A stretch of 64,000 bases of DNA, taken from Shouchella clausii (GTDB lineage: Bacteria; Bacillota; Bacilli; Bacillales; Bacillaceae_D). Under the pieces are notes generated by a model. It was not told the DNA's origin. It searched no databases and saw nothing but the letters and a program-made list of their open reading frames with translations. Below are positions 32,642 through 40,560 of the stretch, piece by piece. The stretch covers positions 62,001 to 126,000 of the forward strand of contig NZ_BCXJ01000002.1 in the NCBI RefSeq assembly GCF_001598215.1. The letters run 5' to 3'. Both the position numbers and the translations under genes were made by a program. How positions within the stretch are numbered: the stretch's first letter is position 1; each line of letters starts with the position of its first letter.

Positions 32642-33895
32642 ATGCGTATAAAAAAGTTTATAAAGTCGTGGAAATACCCGTTCATTTTATTGTCCAGTAT
32701 TGGCATTTCCAGTATAGGGGGATGGGTGTATTTTATAGCATTAAATTTAATCGTTCTTGATAGGATGGGCGTAATGGCTGTCTCGGGTCTATATATCCTT
32801 CGCGCTTTATCTGCATTGTTTACCACCTTTTGGTCAGGTAGTCTAATTGACCGATTTCATAAAAAGCGTCTTATGGTGTGGTGTACTATATTCCAAGCAG
32901 TGTTTATTGCTGTTCTTCCTTCACTATCATCTCTTTGGGCAATATATGGCATTGTCTTCTTAATAAGTATAGCTAGTTCCATATATGAGCCTACATCAAT
33001 GACTTATATTACGAAGTTGATTCCCCGAGATCAAAGGAAACGGTTTAATTCTCTACGAAGCTTAATTGATTCTGGAGCATTTGTTATTGGACCAGCTATT
33101 GCAGGAATGTTGTTTATGATTGGCACTCCCCATTTTGCGATATACATGAATGCAATCGCTCTATTTTTATCAGCCCTACTCACATTATTCATGCCTAATA
33201 TTGAAAAAGATGATTTTATTGAAACGAAAGAAGAAAAAATAAGCTTGGCAGTCTTAAAACTTGATTGGCAACTAGTCGTGGATTTTAGTCGTAAGCACGT
33301 GTACATTATGGTTATTTACTTCCTATTCAGTGCGGTAATGGTTTTGGCAACTGCGATCGATTCACTGGAAGTCGCGTTTTCTACAAAAGTGCTTTCTTTA
33401 TCAGAAAGAGATTATGGATTACTGGTAAGTATTGCGGGTGTTGGAATCATTGTAGGTTCCTTCGTAAACATACTCATTGTCAAAAAGATAGCTACCTCCT
33501 GGCTAATCGGTCTTGGCTCGTTCATGATTTCAATCGGTTATGTCATCTATGCCTTTTCAGGTACTTTTTTAACTGCAGCCATTGGTTTTTTTACTTTATC
33601 ATTTTCGATGGCTTTTATGAACACGGGATTTTACACCTTTTACCAAAACAATGTTCCGGTCAGCGTCATGGGGCGGGTTGGTAGTGTTTATAGTTTCATC
33701 GAAGCTTTTTTCATCATTATTGGAACGATTATTTTTGGAATAATGGCCGAATTCATTTCGATTCGCTTCGTCATTGTATTAGGAAGTCTAATTATGTTTG
33801 TCGTAACGATTCTATTGTTTTTCTTTAATACACACCCCTCGAAAGCAGCGTATTATTCTGAAAAACATCCATTGCAAGTATCTAACACTGATTAG
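32642..33895 (+). CDS. MFS transporter, DHA3-like exporter
   Basis: 417 residues with about twelve hydrophobic segments. SGSLIDRFHKKRLM is the motif A loop between helices 2 and 3. The fold and the NSLRSLIDSGAFVIGPAIAG region are typical of DHA3/MacB-type drug or metabolite exporters. I choose ATG 32642 over the GTG at 32630, which overlaps the AAGGAG site. The T-box leader directly upstream means its expression follows charging of a specific tRNA, implying transport of an amino acid, a dipeptide or an inhibitor of tRNA charging. Codon use is AT-rich compared with the housekeeping genes. Confidence 0.85.
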   Translation: MRIKKFIKSWKYPFILLSSIGISSIGGWVYFIALNLIVLDRMGVMAVSGLYILRALSALFTTFWSGSLIDRFHKKRLMVWCTIFQAVFIAVLPSLSSLWAIYGIVFLISIASSIYEPTSMTYITKLIPRDQRKRFNSLRSLIDSGAFVIGPAIAGMLFMIGTPHFAIYMNAIALFLSALLTLFMPNIEKDDFIETKEEKISLAVLKLDWQLVVDFSRKHVYIMVIYFLFSAVMVLATAIDSLEVAFSTKVLSLSERDYGLLVSIAGVGIIVGSFVNILIVKKIATSWLIGLGSFMISIGYVIYAFSGTFLTAAIGFFTLSFSMAFMNTGFYTFYQNNVPVSVMGRVGSVYSFIEAFFIIIGTIIFGIMAEFISIRFVIVLGSLIMFVVTILLFFFNTHPSKAAYYSEKHPLQVSNTD

Positions 33896-33938
33896 AAAAG
33901 TACAACATAGCTGCGTTAGAAAATATCGACTTAATATA

Positions 33939-33976
33939 AATTCCCCATTTTCGTTATCAAAATGGGGAATTGGGTT
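33939..33976 (+). terminator. Intrinsic terminator of MFS gene
   Basis: AATTCCCCATTTT pairs with AAAATGGGGAATT (33939-33971) around TCGTTATC-type loop, followed by GGGTTTTT. Confidence 0.8.
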
Positions 33977-34088
33977 TTTGCTTAACGAGCATGCAATTGT
34001 CGGAGACCGTAAAATAGCTTATCTAAATAATGAATACAAACGTGGATTACAACCCAAGAAACATCTTCATGCCTTTGGACCAAAAATG

Positions 34089-34117
34089 TTGACAAATAAT
34101 AACGGTTTAATTAAAGT
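34089..34117 (+). promoter_or_regulatory. Putative sigma-A promoter of methyltransferase gene
   Basis: TTGACA (34089-34094), 17 bp, TAAAGT (34112-34117). Confidence 0.55.
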
Positions 34118-34159
34118 TAAAACAGAGTCGAAATATCTACAATAGAAAGGAGATTGGCA

Positions 34160-34720
34160 ATGAATCAGAAATTAAATAGAAAAATAACTAATTTGGAGAC
34201 GATAAAGCGTCCCTCTGCTGATGAGCTATTTCAATTTATACCCCTTCATAAAGAGGATAAATTATTAGATCTTGGAGCAGGAGTAGGCTATATAAGTCTT
34301 CCAATTTCTAAGTATGTAGATGAAGTCATTGCACTTGATTTTGATGAAGAGATTTTAACGTACTTGGAAACAAAAGCGAGGGAACATAGAATAACCAATA
34401 TTAAAACGCTTGTATCAGATTTCAAAGATATACAACTAGATGACGAAAAAGTTGATAAGGCTGTTGCTTCCATATCACTTCACGAAGTTAAACCACTTTC
34501 GCTTGCATTAGGTGAAATATATAGGGTCTTAAAAAATAAAGGGGTGTTTCTCTGTATTGAATTAGAAAAGTCAAAGTTATCAACTGGCCCGAGAGTTTCA
34601 TCAGAAAATATGAAAGAAGAAGTTCTTCATGCTGGCTTTGATATAGTCGACATTTTTTATCCTCAAGCTAAAGTGGCTAATCAGCCCGTTTATATCATTG
34701 TGGCCCAAAAAAATGATTAA
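34160..34720 (+). CDS. SAM-dependent methyltransferase
   Basis: 186 residues. LLDLGAGVGYISLPIS is the SAM-binding loop, EVIALDFDEEIL the acidic second strand, and SISLHEVKPLSLALGEIYRVLKNKG the post-motif IV region of class I small-molecule methyltransferases (Methyltransf_11 type). Substrate unknown. ATG at 34160 behind AAAGGAG. AT-rich like its MFS neighbour, perhaps acquired with it. Confidence 0.85.
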   Translation: MNQKLNRKITNLETIKRPSADELFQFIPLHKEDKLLDLGAGVGYISLPISKYVDEVIALDFDEEILTYLETKAREHRITNIKTLVSDFKDIQLDDEKVDKAVASISLHEVKPLSLALGEIYRVLKNKGVFLCIELEKSKLSTGPRVSSENMKEEVLHAGFDIVDIFYPQAKVANQPVYIIVAQKND

Positions 34721-34730
34721 ACCAGTATTG

Positions 34731-34766
34731 AACTAGTTGTTTATTTATACGTAACTACTAGTTTTT
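34731..34766 (+). terminator. Possible terminator
   Basis: AACTAGT (34731-34737) pairs with ACTAGTT (34757-34763), followed by TTT. Long loop, so modest support. Confidence 0.4.
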
Positions 34767-35017
34767 ATCGTTATTGTAAAAAAGGAGCATTGAGTTTAAA
34801 GGAAAAGCGAATTTCCGTGAAAAACATTCCATTTAACATTAAGTTTATCTTGTGACCAGTAAGAAAAAGAGGCCCCCCTAGAGTTCCGTCAATTCAGATC
34901 GTCAAACATTTAGAAGGAAGAGGCCCATTTCGTCCGACCTCAGAAAGCTTGTAAAAAAAACAGCGTAAGGATAAGGATCGTTAAAATTCAGCTTTGCCTC
35001 CTAAACCAACAACCTTG
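34767..35017. other. Intergenic region, possible remnant
   Basis: No credible gene. AGAGGCCC occurs twice (about 34870 and 34920) around TTCCGTCAATTCAGATCGTC, which has the look of an insertion-sequence end or gene remnant, but no inverted-repeat pair or transposase frame is present. Confidence 0.3.
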
Positions 35018-35326
35018 TCACGTTTCCAGTGGATGGTGCAAATCAGCAAAACGGGGCTGATGGAAGACAATCATATCCAAGTCAGCGTCATAATCAATGG
35101 TCATGCCGTCCAAATACCAAAAATTATCTTCTGAAACAGTAAAATAAAGCGATCCTGATTCGATATAATAACGGTTATTAAGTTCTTCTTCTCTCATAAT
35201 GCCAACTGAAAAACCGCCAGATCCAACACCGCCAACACGAACATACAGGCGAAGAATCGCGCCTGCAGGCAATTCCATTTCTTTTTTATAGAAAGAAGCC
35301 GCTTGCTTCGATACATGAATGTTCAT
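35018..35326 (-). CDS. HesB/IscA-like family protein (YneR-type)
   Basis: 102 residues. ILRLYVRVGGVGSGGFSVGI and LDMIVFHQPRF follow the HesB-like fold of the YneR/YfhF group. The iron-sulfur scaffold cysteines of true IscA/SufA (C-x-G-C type) are absent, so a direct cluster-carrier role is doubtful. ATG at 35326 behind TAGGAGTGG. Divergent from the peptidase gene. Confidence 0.8.
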   Translation of the reverse strand: MNIHVSKQAASFYKKEMELPAGAILRLYVRVGGVGSGGFSVGIMREEELNNRYYIESGSLYFTVSEDNFWYLDGMTIDYDADLDMIVFHQPRFADLHHPLET

Positions 35327-35434
35327 TTGTTTCCACTCCTATCCGCTTTTTAGTGTACCATACCGTTCATAAAATAGTTGTCCAAACCATACAAACCTTG
35401 CTATTGTAGAAAATAGAAAGGTGGTTATAAGCAA

Positions 35435-36937
35435 ATGGAAAACGATATCCAAAAGAAGTTTCTTGAGTATGTGAAAAAAATCAACCATTATAAGCAAGCG
35501 ATGGCGCTTATGGCTTGGGATAGTCGTACGGGCGCGCCAAAAGCAGGCGTACCTCAGCGTGCTGAAGTGCTTGGTACTTTATCAGCTGAAGTATTTACCA
35601 TGTCTGTGTCCGACCAAATGAAAGACATGCTCGCTGCATTGGATAAAGCAACAGATTTGTCAGAAATAGTAAAAAAATCAAAGGAACATTGCCAAAAAAC
35701 GTATGACCAGAACACCAAAATTCCCGCTGACGAGTTCAAAGCGTATGTCATGCTGCAATCGACAGCCGAGTCGGTGTGGGAGGAGGCGAAGGAAAAGAAC
35801 GACTTTGCGATGTTCCAACCCTACTTGGAAGAACTGGTCTCATACAATAAGAAGTTTATTGAGTACCGTGGCTATGAAGGGCATCCTTACAACACGCTCC
35901 TCGATGATTACGAGCCTGGCGTTTTCACCGATACACTCGACCGAGTCTTTGCTGAGCTAAAAGCAGCGTTGATTCCACTTGTGAAAAAAGTGTCTAACGC
36001 AAAGAAACAGCCAAATACGGCACCACTGTATGCCTATTTCCCGAAGGCCGCCCAAGAAAAACTAAGTCATGATGTATTAAAACATATTGGCTATGATTTT
36101 GACAAAGGACGACTAAATGAAACCGTCCACCCATTTGCGATAGGCATTAACCCAAATGATGTGCGCGTCACAACCAAATACAACGAACATGATTTCCGCG
36201 TTGCCCTGCTTGGCACAATTCATGAAGGCGGTCACGCCCTATATGAGCAAAACATCGATCATGATTTAATCGGAACGCCTCTGTCTGGTGGCACTTCCAT
36301 GGGCATCCATGAGTCGCAATCACTGTTCTTTGAAAAATTTATCGGCCAATCGCTTCCTTTCTGGAAAAACGTGTATCCCCTTTTAAAACAACATGCCGGT
36401 AGCCAATTCGACAATGTCGAGCTTGAGGACTTTTACTTTGCTTTAAACGAATCTAGGCCATCCCTCATTCGTATTGAAGCAGATGAACTTACCTATTGCC
36501 TGCACATTATTTTGCGCTATGAATTAGAAAAAGGCCTGTTTGAAGGGACGATTGAAGTCAAAGATTTGCCACGTCTATGGAATGATAAAATGGAAGAATA
36601 TTTAGGCATCCGGCCTGAAAACGATGGAGAAGGCGTTCTCCAAGACGTCCACTGGTCATCAGGTTCCTTTGGCTATTTTCCTTCGTATGCACTTGGCTAC
36701 ATTTATGCGGCACAAATGAAGCAAGCGATGTTAAACGATTTGCCAAATTTCGATCAATTGCTTGAACAAGAACAGATCGTTGTTATTCGCGAATGGCTGA
36801 CAAAGCATGTCCACCGTTTTGGCAGTTTGAAAAAACCGCAAGAAATCATTGCTGATATTACTGGAAAAACGATTGACGCCAAGCCTTTGCTTTCCTATTT
36901 AACCGAGAAATACAGCAACCTATACGACCTTTCCTAA
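35435..36937 (+). CDS. Carboxypeptidase Taq-like metallopeptidase (M32)
   Basis: 500 residues, family length. HEGGH (TIHEGGHALYEQ, about residue 262) is the zinc motif, and MGIHESQSLFFEKFIG supplies the third ligand Glu roughly 30 residues later. The enzyme removes C-terminal residues from peptides in the cytoplasm; the B. subtilis counterpart is YpwA. ATG at 35435 behind GAAAGGTGG. Confidence 0.93.
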   Translation: MENDIQKKFLEYVKKINHYKQAMALMAWDSRTGAPKAGVPQRAEVLGTLSAEVFTMSVSDQMKDMLAALDKATDLSEIVKKSKEHCQKTYDQNTKIPADEFKAYVMLQSTAESVWEEAKEKNDFAMFQPYLEELVSYNKKFIEYRGYEGHPYNTLLDDYEPGVFTDTLDRVFAELKAALIPLVKKVSNAKKQPNTAPLYAYFPKAAQEKLSHDVLKHIGYDFDKGRLNETVHPFAIGINPNDVRVTTKYNEHDFRVALLGTIHEGGHALYEQNIDHDLIGTPLSGGTSMGIHESQSLFFEKFIGQSLPFWKNVYPLLKQHAGSQFDNVELEDFYFALNESRPSLIRIEADELTYCLHIILRYELEKGLFEGTIEVKDLPRLWNDKMEEYLGIRPENDGEGVLQDVHWSSGSFGYFPSYALGYIYAAQMKQAMLNDLPNFDQLLEQEQIVVIREWLTKHVHRFGSLKKPQEIIADITGKTIDAKPLLSYLTEKYSNLYDLS

Positions 36938-36942
36938 CAACA

Positions 36943-36976
36943 AAAAAGATTGCCATAGCTGGCAATCTTTTTTTTT
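36943..36976. terminator. Bidirectional terminator
   Basis: AAAGATTGCCA pairs with TGGCAATCTTT around TAGC with A6 and T8 flanks; shared by the M32 gene and the convergent marC-like gene. Confidence 0.9.
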
Positions 36977-37568
36977 ATGCTGCTTCTTGTTCAAAAGATG
37001 GAAGGATATCGGCAAAGCCCATGACCATTATTTCAATCGCAATCACCGTTAAGGCAACGCCTGTTGCTCGTTTCACCAACGAAAGTCCCTTTTGTCCCGT
37101 GCGTCCGCGAAGCCAATTGGCAACCAAGAGCGGCCCAAGGGATAGAACGAGCACACTCACGAATGCCAAAAAAGTTATCGGTACATAAAACCAGCGATGA
37201 TTCTGATTCGCCGTTAAGCACATTGTTGCTCCGGCGGCACCCTGGCTAGCAACTGTTGGGTAAATGGTTTGCTGCTTGCTATGATAACTCGTTTTCCCTT
37301 GAAGCAATTTACAGCCAATCACTAATAAACATAGCCCACAGACAATCGAAAATGTTTCAATGGAAATGTTATAGACCAATAACATCAATTGTTCCAGCAA
37401 CAACAACGTTGTCAAGGCTCCTAAAACGACAAGCATTGCTTTTGCTGCTTTATGTATTCGTTGTTTATCCCATTTTATGTGGGCAAGTCCAAGCCGCACA
37501 GAGAGATTGCCAATGGGGTAAAGGATCGCAAAAATGGAAACGAACGCGTGGATGAAAAACGACAACAT
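36975..37568 (-). CDS. MarC-family integral membrane protein
   Basis: 197 residues, six hydrophobic segments. The N-terminal FVSIFAILYPIGNL and the pattern of helices match the MarC/YhgN family. Function not established in general; earlier links to multiple antibiotic resistance were not upheld. ATG at 37568 behind AAAAAGGAGC. Confidence 0.85.
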   Translation of the reverse strand: MLSFFIHAFVSIFAILYPIGNLSVRLGLAHIKWDKQRIHKAAKAMLVVLGALTTLLLLEQLMLLVYNISIETFSIVCGLCLLVIGCKLLQGKTSYHSKQQTIYPTVASQGAAGATMCLTANQNHRWFYVPITFLAFVSVLVLSLGPLLVANWLRGRTGQKGLSLVKRATGVALTVIAIEIMVMGFADILPSFEQEAA

Positions 37569-38012
37569 GCCAAACGCTCCTTTTTATTGTAAGTTAGCTG
37601 CTCGTAGTTTGCCCTGTTTTTTTTCGGCTATACAGCTAAATTCAAAAAAATAAGCGTTTTTTCAAGCTCTTCATCCCAGACGTTTATTTTGACCATCCGA
37701 AACGGTCATACAGACAAATATGTCACCTAATTCAACTTTGGACATTAAAGGAAAACCTCTCAATCAACAAAGTATGCTACTTGCAAATCAAGCTTTGGGT
37801 GGAAGTTGCATCGAGAGAAGCGTTACCTTTTCTTCTTCAAAAATTGAATGCAGTTGTTGGTGGTTCTACTGAAAGTTAGGTGGCTGACAAATACCAACTA
37901 AAATGGAGTAGGCTGCTCCTAAAATGTTGGTTTTAAATAACCTGATTCACCAAGAAATCCGACAACTCCTACCAAAGGGGCAATCGGCTTTTTGCCTATT
38001 CATACAAGACAT
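37569..38012. other. Intergenic region with possible gene remnants
   Basis: 444 bases. Two short plus-strand frames overlap: 37720-37872 (starts MSPNSTLDIKGKPLNQQ) and, one frame shifted, a stretch reading LPFLLQKLNAVVGGSTES that ends near 37879. They read like one protein broken by a frameshift, but I cannot name it. A small hairpin GGAG-TAGGCTG-CTCC lies near 37904-37918. Confidence 0.3.
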
Positions 38013-38555
38013 TTAACGTTCAAGGTATCTGTATAAAGTAGATTTACTGATGCCTGTTTCTTTTTTTATCTCAGTTAAACTATATTTTTTACTTTGGTAC
38101 ATATGAATGGCACGCTTTACGTTTTCATCAGGTTTTCTTGGTCTTCCAGTAGGAACTCCTTTTTGTTTTGCGTTATTCAAGCCTTTTTTTGTTTTCTCAC
38201 TTATGACATCGCTTTGAAATTCAACTAGGTGTCTGACAATATCATTAAACGGATATCCATTTTTATTACTCGTATCAATCCCTTCTGTAAGGGATTGAAA
38301 ATAAGCGCCTTTCGTTTCTAGTATTTCTAACAACTCTACTAAATGACGTGTTGAATCAGCCAGCGCAAACAGTTTATGAACAATCATTTTATCGCCCGGT
38401 TGGACATGATCCAATATGTTTTTTAGTTGGGTTCTTTTCTTTGCTGATGAATGTTCTTCTTTAATGATTCTATCGCAATCCGATTTTGTTAAATTTTCTA
38501 ATTGGATATGGCAATCTTGATCCCCGTCATAAGGTCTCATATACCCTATTAACAT
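38013..38555 (-). CDS. Serine-recombinase-like protein lacking catalytic residues
   Basis: 180 residues with the layout of a Tn3-type resolvase: N-terminal domain, long E helix (about 115-135, DVISEKTKKGLNNAKQKG), the GRPRKPD linker and a helix-turn-helix (YSLTEIKKETGISKSTLYRYL). The nucleophile is missing: where resolvases have Y-A-R-V-S-T, this has Y-M-R-P-Y-D (Tyr9). The arginines of KLDRLGRD are also gone (KLFALADS, Ala64 and Asp67). DNA binding is probably retained, strand exchange is not. ATG at 38555 behind CAGGGGAG. It diverges from the SulP transporter gene. Confidence 0.85.
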   Translation of the reverse strand: MLIGYMRPYDGDQDCHIQLENLTKSDCDRIIKEEHSSAKKRTQLKNILDHVQPGDKMIVHKLFALADSTRHLVELLEILETKGAYFQSLTEGIDTSNKNGYPFNDIVRHLVEFQSDVISEKTKKGLNNAKQKGVPTGRPRKPDENVKRAIHMYQSKKYSLTEIKKETGISKSTLYRYLER

Positions 38556-38741
38556 GTAGACTCCCCTGCCTATAAATAGTTTTCCCTTATCATCATACCA
38601 TACTTGTTATTTTTATAAAAAGTACCAAAAAGGTTCCGTTTTGGGAAGAAAGATGCTACACTAATTTTTGTTGCTTGAAATCGGACCCGGCTTTTATAAG
38701 CAGTAAAAGCCAAAGGAATAAAATAAATGAGGTGTAACAAA

Positions 38742-40205
38742 ATGGGGGAAAGCATTAAAAAACAATGGTTTAATAATATAAGGGCAGATAGCCTTGCTGG
38801 GATTGTTGTCGCATTAGCCTTAATTCCAGAAGCGATTGCTTTTTCAATCATTGCAGGAGTCGATCCAATGGTTGGGCTATATGCCTCTTTCTGTATCGCT
38901 GTCATGATTGCTTTTGTTGGTGGCCGACCTGGAATGATTTCAGCTGCAACTGGTGCCATGGCATTGTTGATGGTTCCTTTGGTAAAAGAGCATGGGCTTA
39001 ATTACCTGTTGGCAGCTACTATTTTAACAGGCATCATTCAACTGCTTTTCGGGATATTTAAAATCGCTAAAGTGATGAAATTCATTCCACGAGCTGTCAT
39101 GATTGGTTTTGTCAACGCACTCGCCATTTTGATTTTTATGGCTCAAGTGCCACACTTTATAGGTAGTTCAACAATGACTTATGTTTTTGCAACAGTCACA
39201 TTACTCATTGTATATATCGTACCTAGATTTTTTAAGGCAATCCCTGCACCATTAATCGCTATTATTGTCTTAACTGCTGTGGCTCTTTACACAAACATCG
39301 ATTTGCGAACAGTAGGCGATCTGGGAGCGATCACAAGATCATTACCGGAATTCTTCATTCCAAATGTACCATTTACGTTCGAGACATTAGCTGTCATTTT
39401 TCCTTATTCGTTTGCTTTGGCCATTGTTGGTTTATTAGAGACTTTACTGACAGCATCTATTGTAGATGATATGACAGGGACAGAGAGTAATAAAAATAAA
39501 GAAGCCAGAGGACAAGGCATTGCCAATATTGTTACAGGTTTCTTTGGCGGTATGGCCGGCTGTGCGATGATTGGCCAATCTGTCATTAACGTTAAATCTG
39601 GGGGGCGCGGCCGACTATCTACTTTGATTGCGGGGTTGTGCCTCATGTTTTTAATCATTGTTTTAGGCGATTTAGTTGTTCAGATTCCAATGCCTGTGCT
39701 TGCAGGAATCATGATGATGGTGTCGATTAGTACATTTGACTGGTCTTCATTCTCTTATATAAGAAAAGCTCCCAAAACCGATGCTGCCGTTATGTTGGTA
39801 ACTGTCGGTATTGTTGTAGCAACTCATGACCTATCAAAAGGAGTCATCGCAGGAGTGGTGTTAAGCGCTATTTTCTTTGTAGCTAAAATATCACACCTTA
39901 AAGTAAAAGAAAAACAAGAAAATAAACATACGACTTTTACCGTCCAAGGCCAATTGTTCTTTGCTTCCGTAGGTAGCTTTATAGATGCATTTGACTTTAA
40001 TGTTAAAAATAAAGAGATCATGATTGATTTTTCTGATGCGCATATTTGGGATGATTCCGCTGTCGGTGCGGTAGACAAAGTGGTTCTTAAATATAAGGAG
40101 AACGACAATTCAGTTACCATCAAAGGCTTAAATTCATCTAGCAAAAAAATCGTTGATAAATTAGCAGTATATAAGAATGCTAATGCAAAACTACCAGCAC
40201 ACTAA
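38742..40205 (+). CDS. SulP-family anion transporter with STAS domain
   Basis: 487 residues. [25 protein letters not shown] is the SulP signature at the N-terminus, followed by about a dozen membrane segments and a cytoplasmic STAS domain (about 395-480: [33 protein letters not shown]). Imports sulfate, bicarbonate or a related anion. ATG at 38742 behind GAGGTG; an ATG at 38727 lies before that site. A broken universal-stress-protein gene follows, a pairing commonly seen intact. Confidence 0.9.
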   Translation: MGESIKKQWFNNIRADSLAGIVVALALIPEAIAFSIIAGVDPMVGLYASFCIAVMIAFVGGRPGMISAATGAMALLMVPLVKEHGLNYLLAATILTGIIQLLFGIFKIAKVMKFIPRAVMIGFVNALAILIFMAQVPHFIGSSTMTYVFATVTLLIVYIVPRFFKAIPAPLIAIIVLTAVALYTNIDLRTVGDLGAITRSLPEFFIPNVPFTFETLAVIFPYSFALAIVGLLETLLTASIVDDMTGTESNKNKEARGQGIANIVTGFFGGMAGCAMIGQSVINVKSGGRGRLSTLIAGLCLMFLIIVLGDLVVQIPMPVLAGIMMMVSISTFDWSSFSYIRKAPKTDAAVMLVTVGIVVATHDLSKGVIAGVVLSAIFFVAKISHLKVKEKQENKHTTFTVQGQLFFASVGSFIDAFDFNVKNKEIMIDFSDAHIWDDSAVGAVDKVVLKYKENDNSVTIKGLNSSSKKIVDKLAVYKNANAKLPAH

Positions 40206-40227
40206 ACAAAGTTTTTAAGGTGAAACA

Positions 40228-40443
40228 ATGGATAAAAAAAACTTATTAGCTGCAGATGGGTTAGATCTTACAAAGTAAAAACCTTTATGGAGAACCGGAT
40301 CCAACTATTGTCGACTATGCTAATAAAAATGGCTTTGATTTAGTCTGGGTGCATAGATGCTGGTCCGATAAAGAGAATAACATAATATGTATGATGTTAA
40401 TTTTATTACTTAAGCAATTTAGCGATAGGCAGCATACAATGTA
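40228..40443 (+). pseudogene. Decayed universal stress protein (UspA-like) gene
   Basis: ATG 40228 opens MDKKNLLAADGLDLTK and stops at once. In another frame, from ~40290, the sequence reads YGEPDPTIVDYANKNGFDLV then WVHRCWS, ending TAG near 40443. These are the start and end of a Usp domain (NILLAxDGS...; GxPxxxIVxYAxxNxxDLIVMGHRGLS) with the middle deleted and the glycine loop degraded. Confidence 0.65.
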
Positions 40444-40512
40444 GCAGCACTCCAGCTATGCATTTCCATACGGCATTTAAATAGGTTACCACCATAAAAT
40501 GGTAAGGCCACG

Positions 40513-40556
40513 AAAAGCCCCAATTTCTCAGTTCTATGACGAAGAAATTGGGGCTT
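40513..40556. terminator. Hairpin terminator downstream of PRD regulator
   Basis: GCCCCAATTTCT pairs with AGAAATTGGGGC around a 13-nt loop. It lies just past the regulator stop at 40561 on the minus strand. Confidence 0.65.
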
Positions 40557-40560
40557 CCGC

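Noticed and set aside
34767-35017. Insertion sequence end
   Set aside because: Only a repeated AGAGGCCC was seen; no inverted ends, target duplication or transposase frame.
38570-38959. 129-codon minus-strand frame
   Set aside because: Mostly antisense to the SulP transporter start and with no ribosome site.
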